A stretch of 64,000 bases of DNA from Methylophaga sp. (GTDB lineage: Bacteria; Pseudomonadota; Gammaproteobacteria; Nitrosococcales; Methylophagaceae), in the NCBI GenBank assembly GCA_002706095.1, contig PAJP01000018.1, positions 62,001-126,000 on the forward strand, given 5' to 3'. Positions within the stretch are counted from its first letter, which is position 1, and the number at the start of each line of letters is the position of its first letter. Shown here in pieces: positions 28,973 through 37,333 of the stretch. Made by a program: the position numbers and the translations under genes. The notes beneath the pieces were generated by a model, which was not told the origin of the DNA, searched no databases, and worked only from the letters and a program-made list of their open reading frames with translations.

Positions 28973-29191
28973 TTACCTTTTGAATGTAGTGATATAAAGT
29001 TGCTCGACTTTTTTCCTTGCCCAATCTGTTCGACGCAGAAATTTTAATGACGACTTAATAGAAGGGTCGTTTTTAAAACAGTTCAGGTTAATTCTATGAG
29101 CGAAACCTTCCCAGCCATAATGATCGACCAGTTCAGTGACAATGGTTTCGAGGGTGATGCCATGCAGTGGGTTGTTAGGTTGCTGGTTCAT
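28973..29191 (-). CDS. VF530-family (DUF2132) small DNA-binding protein
   Basis: A 72-residue protein that fits DUF2132/VF530: [28 protein letters not shown], then [26 protein letters not shown]. The family has a small helical fold reported as DNA-binding; its role is unknown. It appears co-transcribed with the downstream SMR gene. Confidence 0.85.
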   Translation of the reverse strand: MNQQPNNPLHGITLETIVTELVDHYGWEGFAHRINLNCFKNDPSIKSSLKFLRRTDWARKKVEQLYITTFKR

Positions 29192-29355
29192 AAATAGGCT
29201 TTTTTCTAGATGTCATTCCGAGTATGAAGTCATGTTTACTTTAAAGCTTAATCATGACGGCTACTGTATGACTTAAGATTAACATTCAAACAATAAACGC
29301 GTTGCAATATCTTTTGCTGCCGGCATGATGAAACTACGTCATTCATAACGCTGGG

Positions 29356-29703
29356 TTAGGCTAATGTTGTTTTTACGTATGTGGTTGTGTCCATCTCCAC
29401 CGTTTCTGCGGTGATAGTGATATCGAATAAAGGTAATGTTGTACAAAGCCGTTCAACGATTAAATTATTTAAACGTTTCTTTTGCTCCAGGGTGCGCCCT
29501 TGATGCAGTCTGACAGTCACGTGCAAAAAGTGTGTGTGATGATCGCCGAGCCTAAACGTTTGGTAAGCAATACTGCGTGTTTTGATATGCTCAGGTTTGA
29601 ATAAAAGAGAATCTATCGCTGCCTGATGAACAGTATTCACTAATGTCTCAGCTGAAGTGATGTCAGCCAGTTTCGTTGAATATTCGATAATACAATGTGG
29701 CAC
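29356..29703 (-). CDS. 5-carboxymethyl-2-hydroxymuconate isomerase-like tautomerase
   Basis: A 115-residue protein of the CHMI branch of the tautomerase superfamily. It begins MPHCIIEYS, placing the catalytic Pro at position 2 after methionine removal. CHMI acts in homoprotocatechuate degradation, but no other gene of that pathway is in the window, so the physiological substrate may differ. It lies between glnN and the VF530 gene, all on the minus strand, and is separated from glnN by a terminator. Confidence 0.85.
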   Translation of the reverse strand: MPHCIIEYSTKLADITSAETLVNTVHQAAIDSLLFKPEHIKTRSIAYQTFRLGDHHTHFLHVTVRLHQGRTLEQKKRLNNLIVERLCTTLPLFDITITAETVEMDTTTYVKTTLA

Positions 29704-29747
29704 CGGAATTCTCCTGGCAGTATCTGTAGAAACGATATGACACCACT

Positions 29748-29775
29748 AAAAGAAAAGGCCGCTTAAAGCGGCCTT
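29748..29775 (-). terminator. Rho-independent terminator of the glutamine synthetase gene
   Basis: On the minus strand AAGGCCGC and GCGGCCTT form an 8-bp GC-rich stem with a 5-base loop, followed by a T-rich run (TTTTCTTTT). It begins 17 bp after the glnN stop codon. Confidence 0.9.
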
Positions 29776-29792
29776 AATAGCAATGACATCAG

Positions 29793-31967
29793 TTATTTGA
29801 TAAATAACATCTCGCGATATTTAGGCAGTGGCCATAAGTCGTCAGCCACTTCACCTTCAAGCGTATCAACATGTAAACGCACTTTATCCATCAACTGACG
29901 GATATCATTTGCACAGAAGTTCATATGTGCTTCAATTGAATCAAAGTCATGCTTATTTAAAGCCGCTTCAAGTTCGCTGACCGTGGCCAACATAGCATTG
30001 GTTTCCTGAGCAATTAGACTCACCACGGAATTATTCATCTCTATTCCCATGTCCGCCATACTGGTATGGGTGACGGACAGTTCTGTCAGATACTGCGATG
30101 CGGATGGGTAAATCAGCGTTTTTGCCATCTCAACTACGAGCTTGGCTTCCACTTCAATAGAAAGAATATATTGCTCGGCGTATACCTCAAAGCGGCTTTC
30201 CAGTTCGACAGGTGTGAATACACCAGTGCGAGAGAATAACTCACGGATAGCCTCATCACGAAGGTAAGGCAGAGCATCAGCAGAAGTCGGTAAGTTTTTC
30301 AGACCACGCACGTCTACCGCCGCTTTGTGCCATTCTTCAGAATAGCCATCGCCACCAAATACCACATTACCGTGTTGTTCCATTAACTCTTTCAGAACGG
30401 CCAGTACTGCGGTGGTTTGATCTTTGCCGCTATCTAATTCAGCTTTTAATTTCTCAGCAATCCAGTCAAGCGAGTCAGCCAGCATTGTATTCATGGCCAC
30501 TAAGGGGCCAGATACCGATTGAGATGAACCCACAGCACGGAACTCAAAGCGATTACCAGTGAAAGCAAAAGGGGATGTACGGTTACGATCACCTGGATCA
30601 CGTTCAAATTTTAGAATTTGTGACAGGCCCAGATCCATCTCGCCACCTTTTTTCGAGGTCGCAATATCACCCGCTTTAATATCCTGGAATACTTTTTCTA
30701 ACTGGTCACCAAGATAGACTGATAAAATCGCTGGAGGCGCTTCATTAGCACCCAAACGATGATCGTTTGAAGCAGAAGCAATCACCGCACGAAGCAAGGG
30801 GCCGTATTTGTGTACACCACGAATAACTGCGCCACAGAATAATAAGAAATTCAGATTATCATGCGGTGTTTTACCTGGATCTAATAAATTACCTTGTGTG
30901 GCATTGCTGACCGACCAGTTAACGTGTTTGCCTGAGCCATTAACACCAGCAAAAGGTTTTTCATGTAGCAGACACATGAAGCCATGTTTTTTTGCTGTGG
31001 CTTTCATCAAGGTCATCATTAATTGTTGATGGTCTGCAGCAATATTGGCTGACTCAAAATAAGGGGCTATCTCAAATTGACCGGGAGCGACTTCGTTATG
31101 GTGCGTTTTGGCAGGAATACCTAAGCGGTATAACTGGTCTTCGAAGTCTTGCATAAAGACCTGGACACGTTCCGGGATAGCACCGAAGTAATGGTCATCA
31201 AACTGTTGGCCTTTAGCTGGTGCAGCGCCAAATAATGTTCGACCAGCTAAAAGCAGGTCAGGACGTGCTAGAGCAAAATTACTATCGACCAGGAAATATT
31301 CTTGCTCAGCGCCACAGCTTGAGTTAAGCGGCGCAATCTCGGTTTCACCCATTAAAGCCAGCACTTTCCTGGCCGCACGATCCATGGCTGAGATGGACCG
31401 TAGTAATGGGATTTTCTTATCAAGTGCTTCACCGGTCCATGACATGAAAACACTTGGGATCATCAACGTAGAGCCGTTTTCTGTGTGCATAATGAACGCA
31501 GGGCTGGTTGGATCCCAAGCAGTATAGCCTCGAGCCGCATTGGTCATGCGTAAGCTACCGTTAGGGAAAGACGAACCATCAGGCTCGCCCTTAATCAATA
31601 AGCTGCCAGAAAATTCTGTAATCGCATTGCCTTCAGCATTGGTCACAATAAAACCATCGTGTTTTTCTGCGGTGATATTGGTCATCGGGTAGAAAATATG
31701 AGAGAAAAACTTCACACCTTTAGACAAGGCCCAGTTTTTCATGGCTGCAGCCACAACATCGGCAACGGCTGGATCTAATGGGGCACCTGTTTGAACAGTC
31801 TGTTTAAAGGCTTTGAAGGCAGACTTATTTAATGCTTCCTCCATTTTTGCCAGATTGAAAACATCTGTCGCCCAGATTTTATCTATCGGTTCAGATTTGT
31901 GAACAGTTGTTTTTTGACGGTTTGTAATGTTTGAAATCGCTTGCAGGCGAGATTCATTTCCACTCAT
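29793..31967 (-). CDS. glnN: Type III glutamine synthetase
   Basis: At 724 residues this is the long GSIII form (GlnN), not the ~470-residue GSI of most gammaproteobacteria. It makes glutamine from glutamate, ammonia and ATP in the cytoplasm. Recognisable segments include the GSIII N-terminus (NLAKMEEALNKSAFKAFKQT), SCGAEQEYFLVD with metal-binding glutamates, KTHHNEVAPGQFEIAP, and the ATP-binding NGSGKHVNWS. GSIII lacks the adenylylation loop of GSI, so it would escape GlnE control. The ATG is preceded by AAGGGATAG. It stands alone with its own terminator; an inverted repeat lies about 60-80 bp upstream of the start. Confidence 0.93.
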   Translation of the reverse strand: MSGNESRLQAISNITNRQKTTVHKSEPIDKIWATDVFNLAKMEEALNKSAFKAFKQTVQTGAPLDPAVADVVAAAMKNWALSKGVKFFSHIFYPMTNITAEKHDGFIVTNAEGNAITEFSGSLLIKGEPDGSSFPNGSLRMTNAARGYTAWDPTSPAFIMHTENGSTLMIPSVFMSWTGEALDKKIPLLRSISAMDRAARKVLALMGETEIAPLNSSCGAEQEYFLVDSNFALARPDLLLAGRTLFGAAPAKGQQFDDHYFGAIPERVQVFMQDFEDQLYRLGIPAKTHHNEVAPGQFEIAPYFESANIAADHQQLMMTLMKATAKKHGFMCLLHEKPFAGVNGSGKHVNWSVSNATQGNLLDPGKTPHDNLNFLLFCGAVIRGVHKYGPLLRAVIASASNDHRLGANEAPPAILSVYLGDQLEKVFQDIKAGDIATSKKGGEMDLGLSQILKFERDPGDRNRTSPFAFTGNRFEFRAVGSSQSVSGPLVAMNTMLADSLDWIAEKLKAELDSGKDQTTAVLAVLKELMEQHGNVVFGGDGYSEEWHKAAVDVRGLKNLPTSADALPYLRDEAIRELFSRTGVFTPVELESRFEVYAEQYILSIEVEAKLVVEMAKTLIYPSASQYLTELSVTHTSMADMGIEMNNSVVSLIAQETNAMLATVSELEAALNKHDFDSIEAHMNFCANDIRQLMDKVRLHVDTLEGEVADDLWPLPKYREMLFIK

Positions 31968-32026
31968 TTTCTATCCCTTAATCGCTGATGATTAATTGTT
32001 AATGTGATAAACGCAGTCGCTTTTTG

Positions 32027-32050
32027 GCGCATCAATTTTATTGATTGCGC
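32027..32050. promoter_or_regulatory. Inverted repeat upstream of the type III glutamine synthetase gene
   Basis: GCGCATCAAT (32027-32036) pairs with ATTGATTGCGC (32040-32050) with one bulged T and a 3-base spacer. Its location 60-83 bp upstream of the glnN ATG suits an operator, but it matches no nitrogen-regulator consensus that I recognise (it is not a good NtrC or sigma-54 site). Confidence 0.35.
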
Positions 32051-32179
32051 ATGTAATAGTGCTGTCGTTAGCACGGTTGTATCCCGACGCGAGCATCCCA
32101 TCGTCTTTGTTTATGTAACACTAAAATAGAAAATAACCATATCAACATATTGATTATCAATATAAAAATCATCAGTGAT

Positions 32180-32419
32180 ATGAACGGCACGACATTCAGC
32201 GGAAAGGTTTTCAAGCGTGGTCGATATGAGTCTTTATTGAACTATTTAATGTGTGACAGCTATCAATATAGAGCAAATAATTTCAGTTATGAAGACCTAT
32301 TTTTGTCACATAAATCGTGTATGGCAGAAAGAGATGTTTTCGTTTTTTTCAAACAAATGTTAAAGAAATACATGTTGTTGTCGATGCAAAACATAATGGA
32401 CGCTAATGAGGCATGGTAG
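32180..32419 (+). CDS. Doubtful small hypothetical protein
   Basis: A 79-residue open frame from ATG 32180 ending 10 bp before the FlxA-like gene. I recognise no family. It lacks a good ribosome binding site, and a sigma-28-like promoter for the FlxA-like gene falls inside its 3' part, which argues that it may be leader or spacer sequence. The amino-acid composition (rich in Phe, Tyr, Lys, Met) is not clearly protein-like. It is listed because it is the only candidate in the 460 bp between glnN and the FlxA-like gene. Confidence 0.3.
   Translation: MNGTTFSGKVFKRGRYESLLNYLMCDSYQYRANNFSYEDLFLSHKSCMAERDVFVFFKQMLKKYMLLSMQNIMDANEAW
32361..32387 (+). promoter_or_regulatory. Possible sigma-28 promoter for the FlxA-like gene
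   Basis: TAAA (32361-32364), then exactly 15 bases, then GTCGATGC (32380-32387). This matches the FliA consensus TAAA-N15-GCCGATAA at 9 of 12 positions. Transcription would start near 32394, about 36 bases before ATG 32430. E. coli flxA is itself a sigma-28 gene, which supports the reading. Confidence 0.4.
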
Positions 32420-32429
32420 GGAGTCATAT

Positions 32430-32786
32430 ATGAATATTGATCTGTCATCTGTTCGAAGCAATGGGACGACTAAACACGCTGCCTCAACAGGCTCATCTCT
32501 GGAGGCGCGTATAGCGGCTTTAAAGAAAAAGATGGTGGACTTGTTTAATGAGCTCAAAGCATTGTTGAAAAATCCTGGTGAAGATTCCGAAAAGCAAGCA
32601 GAAGCCATACAACAACAAATTCAATTACTTCAGCTTCAAATTCAACAGCTGGAAGCCTTGAAAAAACAACAAGAAAAAGCAGCAGAAAAAGATCAAGCCA
32701 TTGCTACGCCATCCAACACCACGGTCAATTCGTCAGAAGCTACATCGGACACCAAAGTTGGCACTACGATAGACAGTTATAGCTGA
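32430..32786 (+). CDS. FlxA-like protein
   Basis: A 118-residue hydrophilic protein. A central coiled coil (about residues 22-88, with LEARIAALKKKMVDLFNELKALL and the QQIQLLQLQIQQLEALKKQQEKAA heptads) is flanked by Ser/Thr-rich ends. This matches the FlxA-like family, whose founding member in E. coli is expressed with the flagellar class 3 genes; function is unknown. The ATG at 32430 follows a good AGGGAG site; an in-frame ATG 24 bp upstream does not. Its 3' end overlaps the convergent LysE gene by 10 bp. Confidence 0.7.
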   Translation: MNIDLSSVRSNGTTKHAASTGSSLEARIAALKKKMVDLFNELKALLKNPGEDSEKQAEAIQQQIQLLQLQIQQLEALKKQQEKAAEKDQAIATPSNTTVNSSEATSDTKVGTTIDSYS

Positions 32787-33406
32787 TAAAACAGTAATCG
32801 AGCCGCTAATAAGGTAAAGATAAGGGCGGTGAGTGACTGCAAGATGCGCTGAGCTCGACTGGAAGCAATTAACCACCTACCCATACTGGCTGCAGTCAAT
32901 GCCATAACGCTGAATATCATCAATGCAGTCAGCATAAATATCAGCCCTAAATAGACAATTTGCCACGATACAGATACGCCTGATGTATCAATAAATTGTG
33001 GTAAAAATGCCAGGAAAAAAAGCGCTACTTTAGGATTGCTGACATTCATTAAGAATCCGATTCTAAGCAAGCTGAGTGAAGTGTCTAATCTCTTTGTATC
33101 AGTCAAAGCTGTTATTACTGGTGTCCTGAATGCACGCCATGCTAGATAGAGCAAATAGCCAGCCCCAATGATTTTTAGCCATACAAATGTCATGGGTGAA
33201 GTGATTAACCAGGTAGCCAGGCCAAACACTACCGCCGCAATGTGAATAATCAAACCGCTGCATAAGCCCAGCGTGATGATGAGCCCAGTTCTGGCCCCGT
33301 ATAATGCTGATTGTGAGATGACATAAAGATTATCCGGCCCAGGTGCAAGGGCCAGTACTATCGATGTCACTATAAACATCATCAAATTATCACTCATCAG
33401 CGTCAT
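32777..33406 (-). CDS. LysE-family amino-acid exporter
   Basis: A 209-residue inner-membrane protein with about six transmembrane helices and the LysE/RhtB hallmark ALAPGPDNLYVISQSALYGARTGLIITLGLCSG near the N-terminus. It likely exports an amino acid such as threonine, homoserine or a related compound. It starts 2 bp after the stop codon of the DUF4336 gene, so the two are co-transcribed. A second in-frame ATG (33397) is an alternative start. Confidence 0.9.
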   Translation of the reverse strand: MTLMSDNLMMFIVTSIVLALAPGPDNLYVISQSALYGARTGLIITLGLCSGLIIHIAAVVFGLATWLITSPMTFVWLKIIGAGYLLYLAWRAFRTPVITALTDTKRLDTSLSLLRIGFLMNVSNPKVALFFLAFLPQFIDTSGVSVSWQIVYLGLIFMLTALMIFSVMALTAASMGRWLIASSRAQRILQSLTALIFTLLAARLLFYQL

Positions 33407-33408
33407 GA

Positions 33409-34107
33409 TTACTTAGTACTGGAACTCAGATTTAACCAGCTAAATGAGGATTTTAAAAATGTCACTGCTTGCTCCTCAATCACTTCACCATGGGCCATGA
33501 CAATTTTTTCTGGCTGCCAGTCAATAATTTGCTGCAGATGCTGGCGGGCAATTGGCTTCTTAAACGTTAATCGCCAGTCAATCGGCATCTTGCCGTTAGG
33601 GGCTAAAACACCGGCGATTTTAGCGAGCAAGCGCTTGATAGGAGTGAAAGAGTGTGCCTGAAAGTTGTCAATTAAATCGGTCACAATGAGTGTTCTGCTG
33701 CTGCGATGAAAAAACACACACTCCTGCATCACCTTTGAGCCTGTAAATAAGAGCTGTGATATGTCATCACGCCATGGTGGAACCCAATCAGCAGTAAGTA
33801 CACCATTGAAGTGAATATCCGGGCGTTTCTGGCAGACTTGTTCTGTGCCAAATACTAAGGCTGATGGATAATGCTGTTGCCAGTCTTTTAAAAATAAATG
33901 ATGTAATTTATTGGGTGCAACCAAATAACGTACTTCACCCAGTGCATCTATTTGTTTAGCTAAATCAGACGTGAATTGAATGGGACTATGCAACCATAGC
34001 GAACCATCTGCTAAGCGAATGACGACCATTCGCGTGGTGTATGGGAGGGTATAAAAGCGGACGCTATCACCATCAATGTAGCTTATATTCTTCCCCAGGC
34101 TGTGCAT
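33409..34107 (-). CDS. DUF4336 family protein (metallo-hydrolase-like)
   Basis: A 232-residue protein that fits DUF4336. It shows LWLHSPIQFT, VRYLVAPNKLHHLFLKDWQQHYP and LLFTGSKVMQECVFFHRSSRTLIVTDL, the pattern of a metallo-beta-lactamase-like fold with altered metal ligands. Biochemical function is unknown. ATG 34107 has GGAG seven bases upstream, so I prefer it to the TTG six codons earlier. It is transcribed with the LysE exporter. Confidence 0.78.
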   Translation of the reverse strand: MHSLGKNISYIDGDSVRFYTLPYTTRMVVIRLADGSLWLHSPIQFTSDLAKQIDALGEVRYLVAPNKLHHLFLKDWQQHYPSALVFGTEQVCQKRPDIHFNGVLTADWVPPWRDDISQLLFTGSKVMQECVFFHRSSRTLIVTDLIDNFQAHSFTPIKRLLAKIAGVLAPNGKMPIDWRLTFKKPIARQHLQQIIDWQPEKIVMAHGEVIEEQAVTFLKSSFSWLNLSSSTK

Positions 34108-34231
34108 AATTACTCCATGGTTCAAGATGAACGATATCTATGTCATCGCTGATTTCTTCTCAACGTGTTAAGTTCTGATGTGACAGAATATCGCTATTGC
34201 GAATCAATTATAGCTGAGGATAAAGCGACCA

Positions 34232-35314
34232 ATGACACTGCGATCAATTTTACGCAAATGGACAGAACGTTATTTCTCTGATGAAGAAGCCGTTATTCTG
34301 CTCATTGTTTTAGTGCTGGGCTTTGCTGTGGTTATCTGGTTGGGCGGGATGTTGGCGCCATTTTTTACGGCGTTGGTGATTGCTTTCCTGTTACAGGGGG
34401 TCGTGAATATGCTGACCCGCAGGCGTGTACCCAATATGGTGGCGGTAGCCATAGTCTTCCTCGGGTTTATCGGTTTGATGTTGGCTTTGGGCTTTTTATT
34501 AATGCCATTGTTGTGGAATCAGTTGGTTAACCTGGTGCAGGAAACGCCTAACATGTTGTCCAATGGTGAGGACTGGCTGGTCAACCTTCATTATCATTAT
34601 CCTAATTTAATCAAACCTGATGAAATTCAAAGCTGGATTTCCAGCACCGCAAAACAATTCACGGTTTATGGGCAAAGGGCGGTGTCTTTGTCTATTGCTT
34701 CGCTGGGTAATGTGATTGGTTTGATTATCTATCTGGTATTAGTGCCTATTCTGGTTTTCTTTATGCTGAAAGATCGGGAAAAACTGGTTGGATTTGTACT
34801 GTCATTCATGCCGGAAAAACGTGGGCTGATGAACCGCATCTGGAGTGAAATGGATGATCAAATTGCTAATTATGTGCGTGGCAAAGTGGTCGAGATTGCG
34901 ATTGTTGGTACGGTGAGTTATGCGACATTCTCATTCTTTGGCTTGCAATACACCGCACTGTTGGCTGTCTTGGTGGGCTTCTCTGTGTTAATTCCATTTA
35001 TTGGTGCTGCTGTCGCTACATTACCTGTTGCAGCGGTAGCGGGATTTCAATTCGGGCTCACCGAACAGTTTGCTTATATATTGATTGCTTACGGTATTAT
35101 TCAGGCGCTTGATGGCAATGTGTTAGTGCCGGTTTTATTTTCAGAAGCTGTCAATTTGCATCCTGTTTCTATCATTCTTGCCGTTTTGTTTTTTGGTGGA
35201 ATATGGGGTGTGTGGGGTGTTTTCTTTGCCATTCCACTGGCAACATTATTAAAAGCCCTGATAACCGCCTGGCCAAGAAGCTTACATGAGACGCCCATAC
35301 AGAAAAGCCCCTAA
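34232..35314 (+). CDS. AI-2E/PerM-family membrane transporter
   Basis: A 360-residue membrane protein with about eight transmembrane segments arranged as in the AI-2E/PerM/YdiK family: paired N-terminal helices, a ~100-residue soluble region (residues about 95-160), then five C-terminal helices including the family motif LIPFIGA and a GGIWGVWGVFFAIPLATLLKAL segment. Members export autoinducer or other solutes or act as Na+/H+ antiporters; the substrate here is unknown. Its last 29 bases overlap a possible 46-codon ORF in another frame. Confidence 0.88.
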   Translation: MTLRSILRKWTERYFSDEEAVILLIVLVLGFAVVIWLGGMLAPFFTALVIAFLLQGVVNMLTRRRVPNMVAVAIVFLGFIGLMLALGFLLMPLLWNQLVNLVQETPNMLSNGEDWLVNLHYHYPNLIKPDEIQSWISSTAKQFTVYGQRAVSLSIASLGNVIGLIIYLVLVPILVFFMLKDREKLVGFVLSFMPEKRGLMNRIWSEMDDQIANYVRGKVVEIAIVGTVSYATFSFFGLQYTALLAVLVGFSVLIPFIGAAVATLPVAAVAGFQFGLTEQFAYILIAYGIIQALDGNVLVPVLFSEAVNLHPVSIILAVLFFGGIWGVWGVFFAIPLATLLKALITAWPRSLHETPIQKSP

Positions 35315-35426
35315 AGCTCGTCAAACCGGGCTTGTTGATGGTGAAAAATTGTCAGTAATTGCAGCAAAAACATCAGCGTTGGCTACAAAAGGGCATTTGA
35401 CTGAGATGGATTTATCCAAAACGTAA
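35286..35426 (+). CDS. Possible 46-residue basic small protein
   Basis: ATG 35286 opens a 46-codon frame that overlaps the end of the PerM-like gene and stops (TAA) 7 bp before the next ORF. The product starts MRRPYRKAPKARQ and is basic, then amphipathic (LSVIAAKTSALATK). I recognise no family. It fills an otherwise empty 119-bp gap, and the downstream gene has a poor ribosome binding site, so translational coupling is conceivable. The evidence is only the open frame and context. Confidence 0.25.
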   Translation: MRRPYRKAPKARQTGLVDGEKLSVIAAKTSALATKGHLTEMDLSKT

Positions 35427-35433
35427 TCATCAT

Positions 35434-35910
35434 ATGCTTATCGTACAAACTTTCTTGACACAGTGGGATAAAAGTCAGCGCAGTGAAGCTGATAAACGAC
35501 AGCGTTTGCATCAGCCTGACAGAGCCTTGGTGTGTCTTGCTTCAGCAAATACACTAGCGGATGAACGCATTGTGCTGGATATGCATGGTGAGCCTGAGCA
35601 GCATAAGCGTATTCAGTTTCATTTAGACACTGAGGATTTTTATATTGACCGCTTTCATTTTTCTCTGACTGAGCGGACATTGGCATATAAAACAGCACAG
35701 TCTGCACCCAGGCTGATTTCAGCATTGGAAGAGGGATGGGTGCAGTGTCGATATAATTGGCGTCGCCGAGTAGAACAAAGTGGCTATATCTATTGGCTTT
35801 ATGAGGATGTTACGCTAAACGCCTGTTTTGTAGATAACTTTAGAGAAGATGTGTTTATGAGACAAGCAGCTGATCACGTCTTCACTGACTTAACATTACC
35901 TGCAGAATGA
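35434..35910 (+). CDS. Hypothetical protein, 158 residues
   Basis: I do not recognise a family. The protein is soluble, has no signal peptide or membrane segment, and is rich in aromatic and acidic residues, with a dense aromatic/basic segment in the second half (QCRYNWRRRVEQSGYIYWLYEDVTLNACF). Codon use looks like its neighbours, and it is convergent with murI (10-bp gap), so it is probably a real resident gene. The start codon lacks a clear Shine-Dalgarno sequence, which suggests coupling to upstream translation. Confidence 0.6.
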   Translation: MLIVQTFLTQWDKSQRSEADKRQRLHQPDRALVCLASANTLADERIVLDMHGEPEQHKRIQFHLDTEDFYIDRFHFSLTERTLAYKTAQSAPRLISALEEGWVQCRYNWRRRVEQSGYIYWLYEDVTLNACFVDNFREDVFMRQAADHVFTDLTLPAE

Positions 35911-35920
35911 ATTGAAGCCT

Positions 35921-36706
35921 TTAAAAAAGTTGTATATCAGCCTTACCCCACAACGTTGTCACTTGTTTTTCAAAACCTGTTTTATGGCTATTACTTAACA
36001 TCAGTACCGAACCCAGATCAGATACTTCAGCGTGAAGATTGTCCATGGTTAATCGTCTATCGACCTCGCGGGCGACAGCCTCTTCCGTGCTGATGATGGT
36101 GATATTCGGTCCGGCAACCTGTTGTATAACGGCTTTGAGATGAGTGAAATGCGTACAACCAAGGATAAGCGTATCGGCACCTTTATCCAGTAATGGCTGT
36201 ATATAACGCTGAATGGTGTTGTATGTGTCCTTATAACTTAACGCTAATGTTTCTACTAAAATCACCAGATCAGGGCAGGGTTGTATTTCAATCCGAGCAC
36301 CCATAGCGACGCGCTCAGCTAAATCATGAAATGACTGGCTGGTGAGTGTTTTTGCCGTGGCTAACACACCGATGACGCCCGTTTTTGTATTCAATGCAGC
36401 CGGGCGTAACCCTGGCTCCACGCCGATAAACGGCAATGAATAACGTTCCCGAAGAGTTTTAATACTGACCAGTGTCGCCGTATTACAAGCGACTACAATG
36501 GCCTTGACTTGCCGACTGAGTAACTCTTCGGTAATCGTGACGGAACGCTCGAGGATGTAGGCTTCGCTTTTTTCACCGTAGGGTGCATGCAGCGTATCAG
36601 CCAAATAGATGAGATGCTCGTTAGGCATGCGTTCTCTAATCTGTTTGGCAATAGGCAAGCCGCCGATACCAGAGTCAAATATACCAATCGGTCTTGCGTC
36701 AGCCAT
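35921..36706 (-). CDS. murI: Glutamate racemase
   Basis: A 261-residue MurI, which makes D-glutamate for peptidoglycan in the cytoplasm. The two catalytic cysteines are present: C74 in VVACNTATLVS and C184 in LILGCTHFTHL. The N-terminal IGIFDSGIGGLPIAK motif with D11-S12 is also intact. Length is normal. The thioesterase-like gene lies 73 bp upstream on the same strand. Confidence 0.96.
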   Translation of the reverse strand: MADARPIGIFDSGIGGLPIAKQIRERMPNEHLIYLADTLHAPYGEKSEAYILERSVTITEELLSRQVKAIVVACNTATLVSIKTLRERYSLPFIGVEPGLRPAALNTKTGVIGVLATAKTLTSQSFHDLAERVAMGARIEIQPCPDLVILVETLALSYKDTYNTIQRYIQPLLDKGADTLILGCTHFTHLKAVIQQVAGPNITIISTEEAVAREVDRRLTMDNLHAEVSDLGSVLMLSNSHKTGFEKQVTTLWGKADIQLF

Positions 36707-36779
36707 GATGAGTTCTGTTTATTATAGAGAATAAAAAATCGACGATTGTACTTGATCTATTCGTAGATGGTGTTAATGG

Positions 36780-37223
36780 TTAGCGTTGCAGAGCCACAAA
36801 TTCACCCTGAAACAAACCCACACGGTCAGTCTCAAGTCTTAGTGTCGATACCACAGTAATTCGTGCTTTTCCCATTCTTGCAAAAGTACGTAAAAACTTT
36901 TCCCAGTTTTCAGTGATGGGTATGTACGCAGTCGCAGTAAACTCGCCCGTTATTGGCTTTTCATATTCCATCGAGTTTCGTTGAATGACTAGTGTGCAGT
37001 CCAAATCGGCGTTATGGAGTCGTGTATTTAACAGTGACCATGCAGATAAGATGGCTAATGTTGAGGCACTGCCACCGAATACGGTTTCATGGTAGTTAAT
37101 ATTGGGCGTCAGGGGGGCTTGGAGTGTGACATGGTCATCTGCCAAGCTTGTGACAGAAACCTGCATGGCTGCTGATAAAGGAATGTGTTGATACAGGTAC
37201 TGCTGTAGTTGTTCAGGTGTCAT
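36780..37223 (-). CDS. YiiD C-terminal-type thioesterase-like (hotdog) protein
   Basis: A 147-residue hotdog-fold protein that matches the C-terminal thioesterase-like domain of YiiD as an independent gene: NINYHETVFGGSASTLAILSAWSLL in the N-terminal half and a strand-rich second half. It may hydrolyse an acyl-CoA or acyl-ACP; substrate is unknown. It lies upstream of murI on the same strand, and its start is 110 bp from a divergent SPOR-domain gene. Confidence 0.8.
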   Translation of the reverse strand: MTPEQLQQYLYQHIPLSAAMQVSVTSLADDHVTLQAPLTPNINYHETVFGGSASTLAILSAWSLLNTRLHNADLDCTLVIQRNSMEYEKPITGEFTATAYIPITENWEKFLRTFARMGKARITVVSTLRLETDRVGLFQGEFVALQR

Positions 37224-37333
37224 CGTTTCACTGCCCAGATGGATTGTCAGAATAATAACGTCTTCTCACTAGTTGAAAAAGTCTTTACGCTATCCCTCAT
37301 ATTCAGCAGCCAGTTGAGAAGGTTCACATCACA

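Noticed and set aside
31968..32149. Sigma-54/NtrC control of the type III glutamine synthetase
   Set aside because: No TGGC-N8-GC element and no NtrC-type palindrome could be found in the leader.
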